Position numbers and translations under genes: made by a program
From: Bacillus sp. F19
Lineage (GTDB): Bacteria; Bacillota; Bacilli; Bacillales; Bacillaceae
Assembly: GCA_023823795.1 (NCBI GenBank)
Contig: CP085710.1
Coordinates: forward strand, 4,614,001-4,678,000
Length of the DNA: 64,000 nucleotides
Direction: 5' to 3'
The notes under the pieces: generated by a model
Database searches by the model: none
What the model saw: only the letters and a program-made list of their open reading frames with translations
What the model was told of the DNA's origin: nothing
In this document: in pieces, positions 1 to 8,929 of the stretch
Layout of the letters: each line of letters begins with the position of its first letter
How positions within the stretch are numbered: position 1 is the stretch's first letter

Positions 1-507
1 GGAACACTTGTCCCTGGAATCGATGTATCTCCGGACAAGATGCTTCAAGGCCGTTTATTTGCCTACCATGATGCAGCCCGTTACCGCGTAGGTGCGAACC
101 ATCAGGCACTGCCGATTAACCGTCCTAAAAATGAAGTAAACAATCACCAGCGTGACGGTCAAATGCGCTTTGACAACAACGGCGGCAGCTCTGTCTACTA
201 CGAGCCAAACAGCTGCGGCGGACCAGCAGAATCAGCTGAAAACAAGCAGGCTGCTTTCCCTGTTCAAGGCATTGCAGACAGCGTCTCTTACGATCATAAC
301 GATCACTACACTCAGCCTGGAGATCTCTATCGTCTCCAAAGTGAAGAAGAGCGCGCACGCCTTGTTCAAAACTACATTGAATCAATGGCTCCCGTCACAA
401 AAGAAGAAATCAAACTGCGTCAAATCACGCATCTTTATAAAGCTGATCCGGAATTCGGACAGCGTGTAGCTCAGGGACTTGGACTTCAGGTTCCGCAGCA
501 GGTTTAA
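1..507 (+). CDS. katA: Catalase, C-terminal part (5' end outside window)
   Basis: Monofunctional haem catalase that disproportionates hydrogen peroxide. Only the last 168 codons are present, in frame from base 1. The proximal haem-ligand region [14 protein letters not shown] is visible, followed by the Bacillus KatA-like tail ([30 protein letters not shown]). From memory, B. subtilis KatA has DAHRY where this protein has DAARY, so the residue usually Q, E or H after the haem-ligand tyrosine motif is Ala here. PerR regulation is expected from the family, but the promoter is outside the window. A hairpin terminator follows at 559-589. Confidence 0.96.
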   Translation, partial: GTLVPGIDVSPDKMLQGRLFAYHDAARYRVGANHQALPINRPKNEVNNHQRDGQMRFDNNGGSSVYYEPNSCGGPAESAENKQAAFPVQGIADSVSYDHNDHYTQPGDLYRLQSEEERARLVQNYIESMAPVTKEEIKLRQITHLYKADPEFGQRVAQGLGLQVPQQV

Positions 508-526
508 GTAAATTGAAGTAAAAGCT

Positions 527-1552
527 TTACAATTCGTTCTCAATTTTATTCTCATTTTGCATCCGCTTTGTTGGCGGGTGCTTTTTTTTCATTGATTTAA
601 GGTTGTAGGAACGATTTCTTGTCTCACCGGTAACAGGTAAATTCAAAGATATTAGGAGTTTGCTGGCTATATGAATATATGATAGATTGAGGAAATTTCG
701 TAGCTCTTTGTTTGTAATACTTTGACTAATAAGCAGGTTATAGTCACTTAAAGATTCAATATGAGCATCTTTTGAAAAAAAAGAGCACTCCCGGCATATC
801 CATCTTCCCCTGCCTCTCCGCATAAGCGAAGCTGAACATGCCGGGCAAAAGACACCCTTAACAAGCTCCTTCTGACTGATTGTGAACTGCTGAAGAATAT
901 TTACATCTGCTGGACAATGCTCTTTTACAATCCTTCTTGAAAGCTTCTGAATGAGTTTAGAAGTATACATTTCTTTCTGATGAATTTTTCGAAGTGTCTC
1001 GGTTTGCGCTGGAAGTTTTGCATTCAAAATCACTGTTTCAAAGATATGCTGATTGTCCGGCAAAGTTCTGAGGATGGCACGCGGGCTTGTAAAGATGACA
1101 AGCGGTTCAACAGGGATAAACGGAAATTTATTCAGCTGAAGCCATTTAGTAAATTGAAAGCATTGTCTCTCAACCTGAAGAATTGGTTCAGGAAATGCTT
1201 CTTCTTTCTCATCTAGAGTTCTAATAAGCTGATGAAAATGAGAGTCAAAGAAAATTTTCCCTGCAATATTTTTCACTTCCAGAACGAGAATAAACCATTT
1301 TGACAGGATAAGAGTGTCAATCTGAAAATAGTGTGTTCCATCAAAAATTCTAATATCGTGAAATATGAAGTAGTCTTCTTCAGCAAGAAAACTAAGCGGA
1401 TAATCAATACTTAGCTCTCCCCTATAACCTGCCATTCTTTTTGCTAAAACTTCTTTAATATGGGTTCTTTTATGATCATCAGGAGGCAGTCTTCTTAACA
1501 ATGCTTCAAGTTTATGAATATAAACTGGGGTTGAGTGAGATTTAACGATCAT
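527..1552 (-). CDS. NERD domain protein with C-terminal zinc ribbon
   Basis: 341 aa. The NERD (nuclease-related) domain spans about residues 40-160, with the predicted catalytic-core pattern D-T-L-I-L then L-V-L-E-V-K-N. A zinc-ribbon-like CPAC...CREC pair lies near residues 235-257. The NERD family is suspected to process DNA, but its substrates are not established. A second, related protein is encoded at 21553-22464. Start ATG at 1552. The last ~20 codons run through the katA terminator and are lysine/asparagine-rich, so the natural C-terminus may be poorly constrained. Stand-alone gene, convergent with katA. Confidence 0.8.
   Translation of the reverse strand: MIVKSHSTPVYIHKLEALLRRLPPDDHKRTHIKEVLAKRMAGYRGELSIDYPLSFLAEEDYFIFHDIRIFDGTHYFQIDTLILSKWFILVLEVKNIAGKIFFDSHFHQLIRTLDEKEEAFPEPILQVERQCFQFTKWLQLNKFPFIPVEPLVIFTSPRAILRTLPDNQHIFETVILNAKLPAQTETLRKIHQKEMYTSKLIQKLSRRIVKEHCPADVNILQQFTISQKELVKGVFCPACSASLMRRGRGRWICRECSFFSKDAHIESLSDYNLLISQSITNKELRNFLNLSYIHIASKLLISLNLPVTGETRNRSYNLKSMKKKHPPTKRMQNENKIENEL
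559..589 (+). terminator. Intrinsic terminator of katA
   Basis: Stem GCATCCGC / GCGGGTGC followed by eight T. It lies inside the last codons of the convergent NERD gene (527-1552), so that gene's tail is coded by terminator sequence. Confidence 0.85.
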
Positions 1553-1985
1553 TTCATCTCCCCTTATAGATTAGGATGATGTAATTGTACTGTATCTTTA
1601 AATCGTTGTAACCGCTGAATATTTGAGTTTTCATGGAAGAAAAACTGTTTTTCGCTGCATAAAATATAAAATTATCCAAGCTAATTGAAAGATATTTCCT
1701 TATAAAAGAGTATTTTAGCAGGTAATTAAAAAGGTACGGCATACTTAAAAATTTGCAAGTTTCAAAATGATAATATAAATTCGATTAGTTCATTAAACAT
1801 TTAGCTGAAATCCGAATTTTTTTAGCCGAAAATGAAGAATTTCTAGCCGATTTCGGGATTTTTTTAGCCAAGACGAAAATAACACGTTTCAGCTAATGAC
1901 TGTATCTAGCCAACATTTCTATTTTCTATCTGATACTTCTTTATTTTAGCTGAAGTCACCCTTTTATATCTAAATCCACGATACA
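1553..1985. repeat. AT-rich intergenic region with degenerate TTTTAGCCGAAAAT-type repeats
   Basis: Between about 1795 and 1960 there are five to six imperfect copies of a unit resembling TTTTAGCCGAAAAT / TTTAGCTGAAATC, spaced by 15-30 bases. They resemble the degenerate repeats at 50860-50945. The rest (1553-1790) is AT-rich 5' flank of the NERD gene. A 62-codon reverse-strand reading frame there has no ribosome site and I do not call it. Confidence 0.5.
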
Positions 1986-2010
1986 TAAAAACAGCCGCTC
2001 CAAAGCGGCT
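1986..2010 (-). terminator. Intrinsic terminator of the ABC exporter operon
   Basis: On the minus strand, a 7-bp stem AGCCGCT / AGCGGCT with a 4-nt loop, followed by a T-run, just after the permease stop codon. Confidence 0.85.
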
Positions 2011-2016
2011 GCCAAC

Positions 2017-3006
2017 TCAATAAATATCCCTGCGTGAAAACACTATAAACGAAACAATCAGCCCGGCTGCTGCCCAGATGCTGAGGACACTCATGGAAAA
2101 TCCCAGTGTCATCCCGTTGATAGGAGGCGCCATGCCTGCTACATAATCGGTCAGTCTTAGGTTGACCATGAAAAAGTACTTGGCTGATTCCCATGAGGAA
2201 ACCATATTGGCAAGAATGGCTCCTGCAATCAATGCGGCGAGCATCACTCCCATAACAGAGGCGGTGCTTTTCATAAGCACGGAGAGAGTAAAGGTCAGGG
2301 TTCCGACGACAAGCGCCACGAACCACACTAGCCCGAGCTCCATCAAAATGTACTGCCACTGTTCAACCAACCGGACCTGATCGGTGTTCAAGTCCTCACC
2401 CTGGACTGTAAACCCAGTTAGGATCGGCATATTCCAGCCGCCATATCCAAAGACGATTCCTGATATGAGATAGGAAAGTAGTCCGAGTGATAAGACGATA
2501 AAAGAAACCGACAAAATTAATGTGATGTACTTGCTTAATAAAATTTTCCACCTTTTTACCGGCCTTGTTAACAGCAGCTTGATTGTTCCCCTTGTTGCCT
2601 CAGAGGAGACGAGATCGGCTGCGATGACCATGACCATCAGCGGCAGCAGGAGGTCAATGGAATTCTCCGCAAACATTCTCATAAAGGTTGGTGCTCCGGG
2701 AGCACTTGGATTAATGTCGTTATCCAGGTAATACTGCTGCTGCTCCATCCGAATTTGCAGATATTTCTTCCATTCAGCTGAGATGCCGCTTGAGCTTAAC
2801 CTGTTCTGCGCATTGATAATTTCCTGCTGCAAGTGAGAACGCCAGTCGGTTGTTCCCAATTCTTCTTGAAGGGTTTTAGCTTCTTTCATTTGTGCATATG
2901 TGAAAAGTCCGACTAGTACGGCTAATATTCCGGCAATGATAAAAAGCCGCTTCTTCCGGATAATTTTGATCATTTCATTATAGACGAGGTTAATCAATGC
3001 TTTCAC
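2017..3006 (-). CDS. ABC-2 type transporter permease
   Basis: 329 aa. One N-terminal membrane segment (about residues 20-38), an extracytoplasmic loop of ~75 residues, then about five more hydrophobic helices. This is the usual ABC-2/NatB-like permease layout. The start overlaps the end of the ATPase gene by 17 bases, so the two are translationally coupled partners of one exporter. The pair resembles B. subtilis YhcH/YhcI-type systems, but the substrate cannot be inferred. Confidence 0.88.
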   Translation of the reverse strand: MKALINLVYNEMIKIIRKKRLFIIAGILAVLVGLFTYAQMKEAKTLQEELGTTDWRSHLQQEIINAQNRLSSSGISAEWKKYLQIRMEQQQYYLDNDINPSAPGAPTFMRMFAENSIDLLLPLMVMVIAADLVSSEATRGTIKLLLTRPVKRWKILLSKYITLILSVSFIVLSLGLLSYLISGIVFGYGGWNMPILTGFTVQGEDLNTDQVRLVEQWQYILMELGLVWFVALVVGTLTFTLSVLMKSTASVMGVMLAALIAGAILANMVSSWESAKYFFMVNLRLTDYVAGMAPPINGMTLGFSMSVLSIWAAAGLIVSFIVFSRRDIY

Positions 3007-3907
3007 CTTCAGTCAGCTCGATAAATAAATCTTCAAGTGTAGGCAGTTTTGTCTGGATCTCCCGAACTTTTACACCTGCTCGAACTAATTTCTCATTCCA
3101 ATCAGGAATGCTTTCTTCCTCATTATGGGTAACGATCCTGTCATCATAATCGGTAATCAAGGTTGTTTCCGCCGCTAAGATGGCTTTTCCTTTTTCAAAA
3201 GGATCAAGTCTCCAGATGACTCGCTCTTTTTCAGCAAGAAGATGCCGAACGGTGTCGACCTTAAGAATGGCACCTTTTGAAATAATCGCAACCCGGTCAC
3301 ACATTAATTGAATCTCACTGAGCAGATGGGAGGAAACAAGGACACTTAAGCCTTCTTTTTCCGCTAAAAAGCGAATGAATTCCCGCATCTCTCTAATGCC
3401 GACAGGATCAAGTCCGTTTGTGGGCTCATCCAAAATCAGCACCTTCGGCTTGCCTAATAGTGCTTGTGCAATCCCAAGGCGCTGGCGCATTCCAAGGGAA
3501 TAGGTGCTTACCCTGTCGCCAATTCGATTTTGCAGACCGACAAGCTCTACTACTTCATCAATCCGCTCCTTTGGAAGGCCGGGAACCATTCTCCAGAAAT
3601 AGTGAAGGTTCTCAAGTCCTGTCAAATAAGGATACAGCTCCGGATTTTCAACAATACAGCCGATATTTTTGATCGCATTTGAAAAATCTGATTTAAGATC
3701 GTGGCCGCAGATGGTAATCCTGCCGGATGTTGCTTTGATCAATCCGACGAGCATGCGGATCGTTGTTGTTTTGCCTGCGCCATTTGGGCCCAGAAATCCA
3801 AATACTTCTCCCCTATGAAGCTTAAAAGAGATGTCTTTGATGATTTCTTTTTTGCCTATTTTCTTCCGCAGATTTTCAACAACCAGTGTTTCATTTGAAT
3901 TAGTCAT
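2990..3907 (-). CDS. ABC transporter ATP-binding protein
   Basis: 305 aa ATPase. Walker A GPNGAGKTT (about residues 40-48), signature YSLGMRQRLG, Walker B VLILDEPTNGLDP and switch His in SSHLL are all present. The ~90-residue C-terminal extension is typical of single-cassette exporters (bacitracin/Nat-type). It overlaps the downstream permease and, at its 5' end, the SGNH hydrolase gene by 8 bases, so the three genes form a tight operon. Confidence 0.93.
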   Translation of the reverse strand: MTNSNETLVVENLRKKIGKKEIIKDISFKLHRGEVFGFLGPNGAGKTTTIRMLVGLIKATSGRITICGHDLKSDFSNAIKNIGCIVENPELYPYLTGLENLHYFWRMVPGLPKERIDEVVELVGLQNRIGDRVSTYSLGMRQRLGIAQALLGKPKVLILDEPTNGLDPVGIREMREFIRFLAEKEGLSVLVSSHLLSEIQLMCDRVAIISKGAILKVDTVRHLLAEKERVIWRLDPFEKGKAILAAETTLITDYDDRIVTHNEEESIPDWNEKLVRAGVKVREIQTKLPTLEDLFIELTEGESID

Positions 3908-4706
3908 CCTGATTATCCTCCCCGCTGAATACGATCAAAGATGACAGCCGTTCTCCTATTAGCTTGTAACCTTCCGAATTGGGATGAAACTTGTCACTGT
4001 ACAAATAATCATTTACATTCTGCTCAAATAAATCAAATGTCGGAACCATGACAACTTTTGGATATTTCGCTGCAATTTCGGCAGAATCAAAATTCCATTG
4101 CCGCACGATGGCAGAAGTTGTTTTTGCATCCTCCAAATCATTAAAGGGATTGTAGAGGCCAACGTAATAAACGGCTGCTTCTGAATTCACCTTGCGTATT
4201 TCCTGAATGATTTTATCTAAGTTCATTAAATAACTCGCTTTAGCCTGATCATTTTCCGCAGAAGATAAATTTTCAAGTGCCTGTCCGCCTTGAAAGAGGT
4301 CATTTCCGCCAATGGTCATCACAATTGCATCTGCCGCTTTGACCTGTCTTCTGATCTCAGGTTTTTGGAGCTGCTTTACTGTCTGATCTGAGACTTGGCC
4401 TTTAATTGCTAAATTAGAAAGCTTAATCTCCCGCTCTGTTTTTTCTTTAAGCTCATCTACTAAATAGCCAATATATCCTTTGCCTGACTGATCACCTGTT
4501 CCCCGTGTCAATGAATCGCCAAGCGCTACAATTTGATAGTCTTCATCCGTGCCGCTCACTTTTGCTTCAGCAGTTGAATCCTGTTTTACTTGACTATCCG
4601 GTTTGCTGAAAAAATAATTGTTTATCGTCCAGCCCAAGCCGAAAATCCATAAAACTGTCGCCAGTACGGATAAGATAGTAATAAACTTCGCTGTATTTAT
4701 CTTCAA
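3900..4706 (-). CDS. Membrane-anchored SGNH/GDSL hydrolase
   Basis: 268 aa from a TTG start. The four SGNH blocks are visible: block I ALGDSLTRG (Ser ~65), block III GGNDLF and block V DKFHPNSEGY (Asp/His). A single hydrophobic segment at residues ~8-28 is followed by a short linker, giving an N-terminal anchor and an extracellular esterase/lipase domain; it resembles B. subtilis YpmR. The TTG is preferred because AGGAGAAAAGGTGATC lies just before it, extending complementarity to the 16S 3' end; an ATG 57 bases upstream has no ribosome site. First gene of the ABC exporter operon. Confidence 0.85.
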   Translation of the reverse strand: MKINTAKFITILSVLATVLWIFGLGWTINNYFFSKPDSQVKQDSTAEAKVSGTDEDYQIVALGDSLTRGTGDQSGKGYIGYLVDELKEKTEREIKLSNLAIKGQVSDQTVKQLQKPEIRRQVKAADAIVMTIGGNDLFQGGQALENLSSAENDQAKASYLMNLDKIIQEIRKVNSEAAVYYVGLYNPFNDLEDAKTTSAIVRQWNFDSAEIAAKYPKVVMVPTFDLFEQNVNDYLYSDKFHPNSEGYKLIGERLSSLIVFSGEDNQDD

Positions 4707-4987
4707 ACGATCACCTTTTCTCCTAATTAAAAACTTGTTACCCATCAATTTACATGATTTCAAAACATATAAGCAACTAAGAATGCTTCCATTTTCTGAT
4801 AATCAGCAGGTTTGTTCAAGTAATTGCCATATTTAGTTTTTGTACATAGTTATTCACAGGGTATTGTCCTGCTAAAGAGTTTTGTGGATGAAGTATGCTA
4901 CTAGAGTTAAAGAATTCAAAATGGAGGATTTGATTGGAGACTAATAACGAAAGACTTGCTGCGAGATCAGCAAGTCTTTCTCTTATT
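4707..4987. other. Intergenic region with an 11-bp inverted repeat
   Basis: An almost perfect inverted repeat AAGACTTGCTG / CAGCAAGTCTT lies at about 4951-4978, followed on the plus strand by a T-rich tract. It could terminate leftward transcription from the kinase side or a short rightward transcript. No convincing gene seen. A 73-codon minus-strand frame (4816-5037) crosses this hairpin and lacks a ribosome site. Confidence 0.5.
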
Positions 4988-5178
4988 TTATCGTTCCTTG
5001 AGCCTGTATAAAACAATATCTCCATAAACAGGATCAAAAAGAGGATTTGAATGAAACTCCTTTATTTTTTCAAGCTGATCCTGCTGGTTTCCCCCTGAAT
5101 TGTCGCCTGATAATAGTTTTCAATAAGTCCTTCGTCATTATAATAGAGAATGATTCTCATTGTTAATATAATTTTCAT
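4988..5178 (-). pseudogene. Small gene interrupted by a probable one-base deletion
   Basis: From ATG at 5178 the frame reads MKIILTMRIILYYNDEGLIE. The expected continuation (KLLSGDNSGGNQQDQ..., ending PVYGDIVLYRLKER and stop at 4988) is in a different frame. Adding one A to the run of four A at 5117-5120 would join both parts into one 63-residue protein. I do not recognise the family. A Fur-like palindrome GAGAAT-G-ATTCTC (about 5147-5159) overlaps the 5' end. It could be a decayed gene or a sequencing error in a homopolymer. Confidence 0.35.
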
Positions 5179-5200
5179 ATTCTGTCAATGGGAGTGATCC

Positions 5201-6808
5201 TTATTTCAAAGCTTTCAGCCACTTTCTCTGTCTGATTCCGCATGAGAAATACAAGATAGACGAAACCCCGGCAATGCCTGAGGAACCATACCAGATAATA
5301 GGATTCTGTAAATGGTATCCCGCAAAGAAACCAGCTATTCCAATAAAGCATAAAAAGAAATGCCGGCGTTTTTGGTTTTCATAGATCTTAAAAACAAAAT
5401 CCTTCTTCTGCATTCTTTCTTCAAGATCGAGCCGCCTTTTTGGTGCGTCAAGCAGCCCTGCCAACAAAGGAACAAATTGAAAAAACGGGAGAGCAGAAAC
5501 CCATTTTAAAAGGAGCTTCCATTGATTCGGTGAATTATGTTTCATCCAATCTATAAATACCGGTTTAATAACGTCCAGAGTTTCTTTGCCAGGCAATAGA
5601 GAGTGAATGATCCCTTCAACAGCCGCAATTGAGCGTCCTAAAAAAACAAATCTTGTGGGAACTTGAACAGGGAGTGATTTGACCATTTCATTCACTTCTT
5701 TATTTAGTGCAATCATATCGAGCTCTTTCAGCTGGCTAAATTGAAATGACAGCGCCTCTTCAAGAAGGTTTTCAATTGTCGCAAGGTTTGCGCCTGGAAG
5801 TAAAAAACCAAGCTTCGATAGACTGTCTGCAGCCTTAGAATAATTTTTGAGCAATATTGCCTCTAGAAGTTCCTGAAAAAGAGCTGCATCTTTTTTAGAT
5901 ATTTCTCCAATCATTCCAAAGTCAAGCAGGATGATGGTTCCATCCTCTTTCAAAAGGACATTTCCCGAATGAGGATCAGCATGGAAGATGCCCGCTTGAA
6001 GCCACTGCGGAAGAAAAATTCCAACTAGGTTCTCTGCAGCATCCAACCTGTCAATATGATGGGCTTCAACAAATTCAGTATCCGTTACCCGCCTGCCTTC
6101 CACCCATTCCATAACAAGTACTTTCGAGGTGGAAAGCTCATCATACACGGAGGGAATGATAAGCTTATCCGTGTTTTTAAACCGTTCCCGGAAGAAGCAG
6201 GCTGACTCCTTCTCCTTTACAAAATCAAGCTCCCTCTCAATGACTTGCTTAATCTCTTTAAAAAGCAGGTTAAAATCAATAAACCCTTTAGGCACAGGGG
6301 CAAAGCGGCGGGCAAACCAAAAAATGATGGAAAGAGAGCGAAAATCCACGTCCACAATCGATCTGATCGCTGGACGCTGAACTTTTATGGCAACTTCTGA
6401 TCCATCCAGGAGCCTGCCCCTGAAAACCTCTCCAATTGAAGCGGAAGCGACCGCTACGTTATCGATGGATTGCAATTTGTCTTCAACCAGGCCTCCCCAC
6501 TCATTTTCAAGCACTTCTTTTATCTCTTTCCATTGCGAAGGAGGAACATGATCAACAAGATCCTGAATTTGCCGGATAAATCCATTCGGCAGCAGATCTG
6601 CGCGAATACTCAGCAGCTGCCCTGCCTTAATCAGCAACCCTTTTAATTCGAATAGGATTTCACGAAAACGGCATCCTGTCTTTTCCCAGAACCTTTCCCA
6701 CTCTTCTTCCGATTTCCGGCTGATCCTGTACCAATAGACTTGTATAAAAATAGAGAACGCAAATGAGAGAATCTTCCACATTCGATAAGACTTACTGTGA
6801 TTTTTCAT
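5201..6808 (-). CDS. AarF/UbiB/ABC1-family atypical kinase
   Basis: 535 aa. ABC1/UbiB kinase-like core: KxGQ-type motif LLIKAGQLLSIR (about residues 57-68), VAIKVQRP with the nucleotide-binding Lys, HADPHSGNVL and LLDFGMIG (catalytic loop and DFG-like). One or two hydrophobic helices at the C-terminus (about residues 485-530) suggest membrane association. The family supports isoprenoid-quinone or lipid metabolism; the substrate here is unknown. Good ribosome site (AGGGGAAG) before the ATG. It follows the TetR-type regulator by 31 bases and is probably co-transcribed with it. Confidence 0.9.
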   Translation of the reverse strand: MKNHSKSYRMWKILSFAFSIFIQVYWYRISRKSEEEWERFWEKTGCRFREILFELKGLLIKAGQLLSIRADLLPNGFIRQIQDLVDHVPPSQWKEIKEVLENEWGGLVEDKLQSIDNVAVASASIGEVFRGRLLDGSEVAIKVQRPAIRSIVDVDFRSLSIIFWFARRFAPVPKGFIDFNLLFKEIKQVIERELDFVKEKESACFFRERFKNTDKLIIPSVYDELSTSKVLVMEWVEGRRVTDTEFVEAHHIDRLDAAENLVGIFLPQWLQAGIFHADPHSGNVLLKEDGTIILLDFGMIGEISKKDAALFQELLEAILLKNYSKAADSLSKLGFLLPGANLATIENLLEEALSFQFSQLKELDMIALNKEVNEMVKSLPVQVPTRFVFLGRSIAAVEGIIHSLLPGKETLDVIKPVFIDWMKHNSPNQWKLLLKWVSALPFFQFVPLLAGLLDAPKRRLDLEERMQKKDFVFKIYENQKRRHFFLCFIGIAGFFAGYHLQNPIIWYGSSGIAGVSSILYFSCGIRQRKWLKALK

Positions 6809-6839
6809 TTATCTTCCCCTCCGCTTAGTGAATCAAGTG

Positions 6840-7436
6840 TTATTCCCTTATCAAATACTGACTCATCATCTCAAGCATCATTGCCATCACCCGTTCATAT
6901 TCAGAGCCGATTTCCTGCTTCTGCAGCGCCAGCAGAAATATACTTTTCAGCAATGCTGCTACAGTCTCTGGATGATGATCGTTCAAATATCCGTCCTCTT
7001 TCCATGAAAGAACTAATGCTCCGATTTCAAGATCATCATTTTGTGTATGAGCTTCCACTTGTTCCTTTGGCAAAGTTCGCAACAGATGATGCATTTCTTC
7101 CGAATTCATTTTTCCCATTAACGGATTTTCATCTATAAATGTAAGAGCTCCTTTCATTTTTGTTTGAAAGCTCTCCCTTGGTGAAAGTCCCTGAACAAGA
7201 AGATCACTGAAAAATGTCTTTCGCATCTCTTTTTCAAGATCCTCCAAGATTTCGAAGAACATCACTTCTTTCGATGGATAAAATTTATAAAAAGCCCCTT
7301 TTGATATTCCGGCTGCTCTCGTTAAATCCTCAACGTTTGTTTTGCGAATCCCATGAAGTTCAAGCATTTCTTTGCCTTTTTCTAGCAATGCTTTTTTGAT
7401 TCTTTGTTTTTCGTGTTCTGTAAATGCTCTTGGCAT
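6840..7436 (-). CDS. TetR/AcrR-family transcriptional repressor
   Basis: 198 aa. The N-terminal helix-turn-helix (about residues 20-55) contains the TetR pattern GIRKTNVEDLTRAAGISKGAFYKFY... . The ATG at 7436 is preferred over a TTG 9 bases upstream because GAGAGG would touch the TTG. The C-terminal domain is a divergent ligand/dimer domain. Immediately upstream is a 7-bp inverted repeat (7461-7487), likely its own operator. Downstream neighbour is the AarF-type kinase, its probable target. Confidence 0.9.
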   Translation of the reverse strand: MPRAFTEHEKQRIKKALLEKGKEMLELHGIRKTNVEDLTRAAGISKGAFYKFYPSKEVMFFEILEDLEKEMRKTFFSDLLVQGLSPRESFQTKMKGALTFIDENPLMGKMNSEEMHHLLRTLPKEQVEAHTQNDDLEIGALVLSWKEDGYLNDHHPETVAALLKSIFLLALQKQEIGSEYERVMAMMLEMMSQYLIRE

Positions 7437-7460
7437 TGTATTCAATCCTCTCTGAATCTT

Positions 7461-7487
7461 TGTGACTTATTTGTTTTTATAGTCACA
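7461..7487. promoter_or_regulatory. Candidate TetR-type operator
   Basis: Perfect inverted repeat TGTGACT / AGTCACA with a 13-bp spacer, centred ~40 bases upstream of the TetR gene start. This size and position fit autoregulation by a TetR-family dimer. Confidence 0.55.
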
Positions 7488-7532
7488 TAATACTTTTAAA
7501 ATCCATTTTAATCCATCTTTTTCTTTCGACAA

Positions 7533-7564
7533 ATAAAAAAAGCCTGCCCGAATCCGAGAAGACT
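7533..7564 (-). terminator. Intrinsic terminator of yvbH
   Basis: On the minus strand, a ~10-bp imperfect stem AGTCTTCTCG / CGGGCAGGCT followed by seven T, directly after the yvbH stop. Confidence 0.7.
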
Positions 7565-7572
7565 TTCAATCA

Positions 7573-8187
7573 TCAGTTATTGATATATTTCTCAAAAACC
7601 TCGCCAAAATCTTTAATATGATATTGCTCGCGTACAGAAGTCATCCACGTAAAGCCAAAGTCGGTTAAATCTCGGTAAGTATCGGATAGCTTGTTATTGT
7701 CCGTTCTTGAATTTTGAAGGATATTAACAGCTTTATCCAGACTGCTTGATGCCATATCTATGTATATAGCATTTTCATGTGTTATTTCAGCAATGCGAAG
7801 GAGAGATTTATATAAATCCTTCAGCTGTTCAATTTGATCTTTCCTTACATCAATATCAAACCTTTGGCTGCCGAGGCTGAATTTTATTTCTACATCCATA
7901 TCAATTTTTCCTGCTGTTTCAAGCAGTACATCTGAAAATTTATACTGTGCGTAAGGATAACGTTTTAATGTTCTTTTAGAAGAAACAGCATTTGCACCGT
8001 CTACGTGAATAAAAGAAAGATTTGTAAAGCAGTATTCATCTGCCTTCGTCTTAATTAAAAAATAGATCTTCTCATTATCCTCATGCATCACATAATCATC
8101 TGCATCCGTTTTGTCATAATCAGCCGGACTGATAATCGTACCAATATCGGATAACCCTAATGCCTCTGAAGCTAGTTTTTTAAACAT
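7573..8187 (-). CDS. yvbH: PH-domain protein YvbH
   Basis: 204 aa, the same length as B. subtilis YvbH as I remember it, and the N-terminus (FKKLASEALGLSDIGTIISP) is near-identical to that protein. It contains a bacterial pleckstrin-homology-like domain (about residues 10-125) and a C-terminal helical YvbH-type oligomerisation region. Function is not established; likely cytoplasmic. Single-gene unit with its own terminator. Confidence 0.88.
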   Translation of the reverse strand: MFKKLASEALGLSDIGTIISPADYDKTDADDYVMHEDNEKIYFLIKTKADEYCFTNLSFIHVDGANAVSSKRTLKRYPYAQYKFSDVLLETAGKIDMDVEIKFSLGSQRFDIDVRKDQIEQLKDLYKSLLRIAEITHENAIYIDMASSSLDKAVNILQNSRTDNNKLSDTYRDLTDFGFTWMTSVREQYHIKDFGEVFEKYINN

Positions 8188-8389
8188 GCCTTTTCATCCT
8201 TCCTTGTTTAGCATCTCCCTAATTTTAACAAGAGACTGTGAGATTGAAAACTGTTATTTATGCTTGCAAATGTTTGAGACACTTTTTCTAAATTAAAGAA
8301 AGACAATAAAAAAAACGTACACGTATTTCCGGCTCTGCATATCCTATTGAATAAACCTTTAGGAGAACTGTAGAGCAGGCGGTCAAGCT

Positions 8390-8923
8390 ATGGGCAATAA
8401 AGATAAAGCGGTATTTGGAGCATGGATCCAGGCAATTGGAACAGTTACTGCAGCCGTTGGAAGCACACCCTCAAAAGTACTCACAGACCAGCAGCTTGAA
8501 AATTTAAATTTATGGGGAAATGTTCTGCAAGGCACTGGCAATGCTATACTCGCTGATACAGAAGAAACATTTAACTTAAATAAACTCGGGAATATCATTC
8601 AGGCAATCGGAAATTCAACAGTGATCACAGGAATCATCATTGATTTCAGTGAACGAACTCAAACACTCCTTGATGTTCAAGGTAATCTCCTGCAGGCAAC
8701 AGGCGGCGGAGCGGCTCTTGCAGATGCATTTGGAGAGGAAAGATCGATAGAACAGTTATATAATATCTACGGCAATCTTCTGCAAGTCATAGGGAATTCA
8801 ATGCAGGCCATAGCTGGAGGCATGGAGCTGCGGAATGAAGATCCGGGAAACCTCAACGTAGCCGGAAGCTGGATTCAGGCAATCGGTTCGATTATATCTG
8901 CCATTGGAGAGACAAAATACTGA
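8390..8923 (+). CDS. Small protein made of six GN-hh-QAIGN repeats
   Basis: 177 aa built from six copies of a ~25-30-residue unit whose core is G-[NS/A]-h-[hI]-Q-[AG/V]-[IT]-G: WIQAIGT, NVLQGTG, NIIQAIG, NLLQATG, NLLQVIG, WIQAIGS. Short polar linkers separate the units; no signal peptide. It resembles a Bacillus-specific family of repetitive proteins (DUF6944-like, from memory); function unknown. Own terminator downstream, single-gene unit. Confidence 0.75.
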   Translation: MGNKDKAVFGAWIQAIGTVTAAVGSTPSKVLTDQQLENLNLWGNVLQGTGNAILADTEETFNLNKLGNIIQAIGNSTVITGIIIDFSERTQTLLDVQGNLLQATGGGAALADAFGEERSIEQLYNIYGNLLQVIGNSMQAIAGGMELRNEDPGNLNVAGSWIQAIGSIISAIGETKY

Positions 8924-8929
8924 TACTAA

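Noticed and set aside
1554-1742. 62-codon minus-strand frame upstream of the NERD gene
   Set aside because: AT-rich, no ribosome site, composition of noncoding DNA.
4816-5037. 73-codon minus-strand reading frame
   Set aside because: Passes through a strong inverted repeat, lacks a ribosome site and overlaps the broken small gene.
5147-5161. Fur box controlling a gene
   Set aside because: The GAGAAT-G-ATTCTC palindrome is good, but no intact iron-related gene follows it; it lies within the 5' part of the probable pseudogene.
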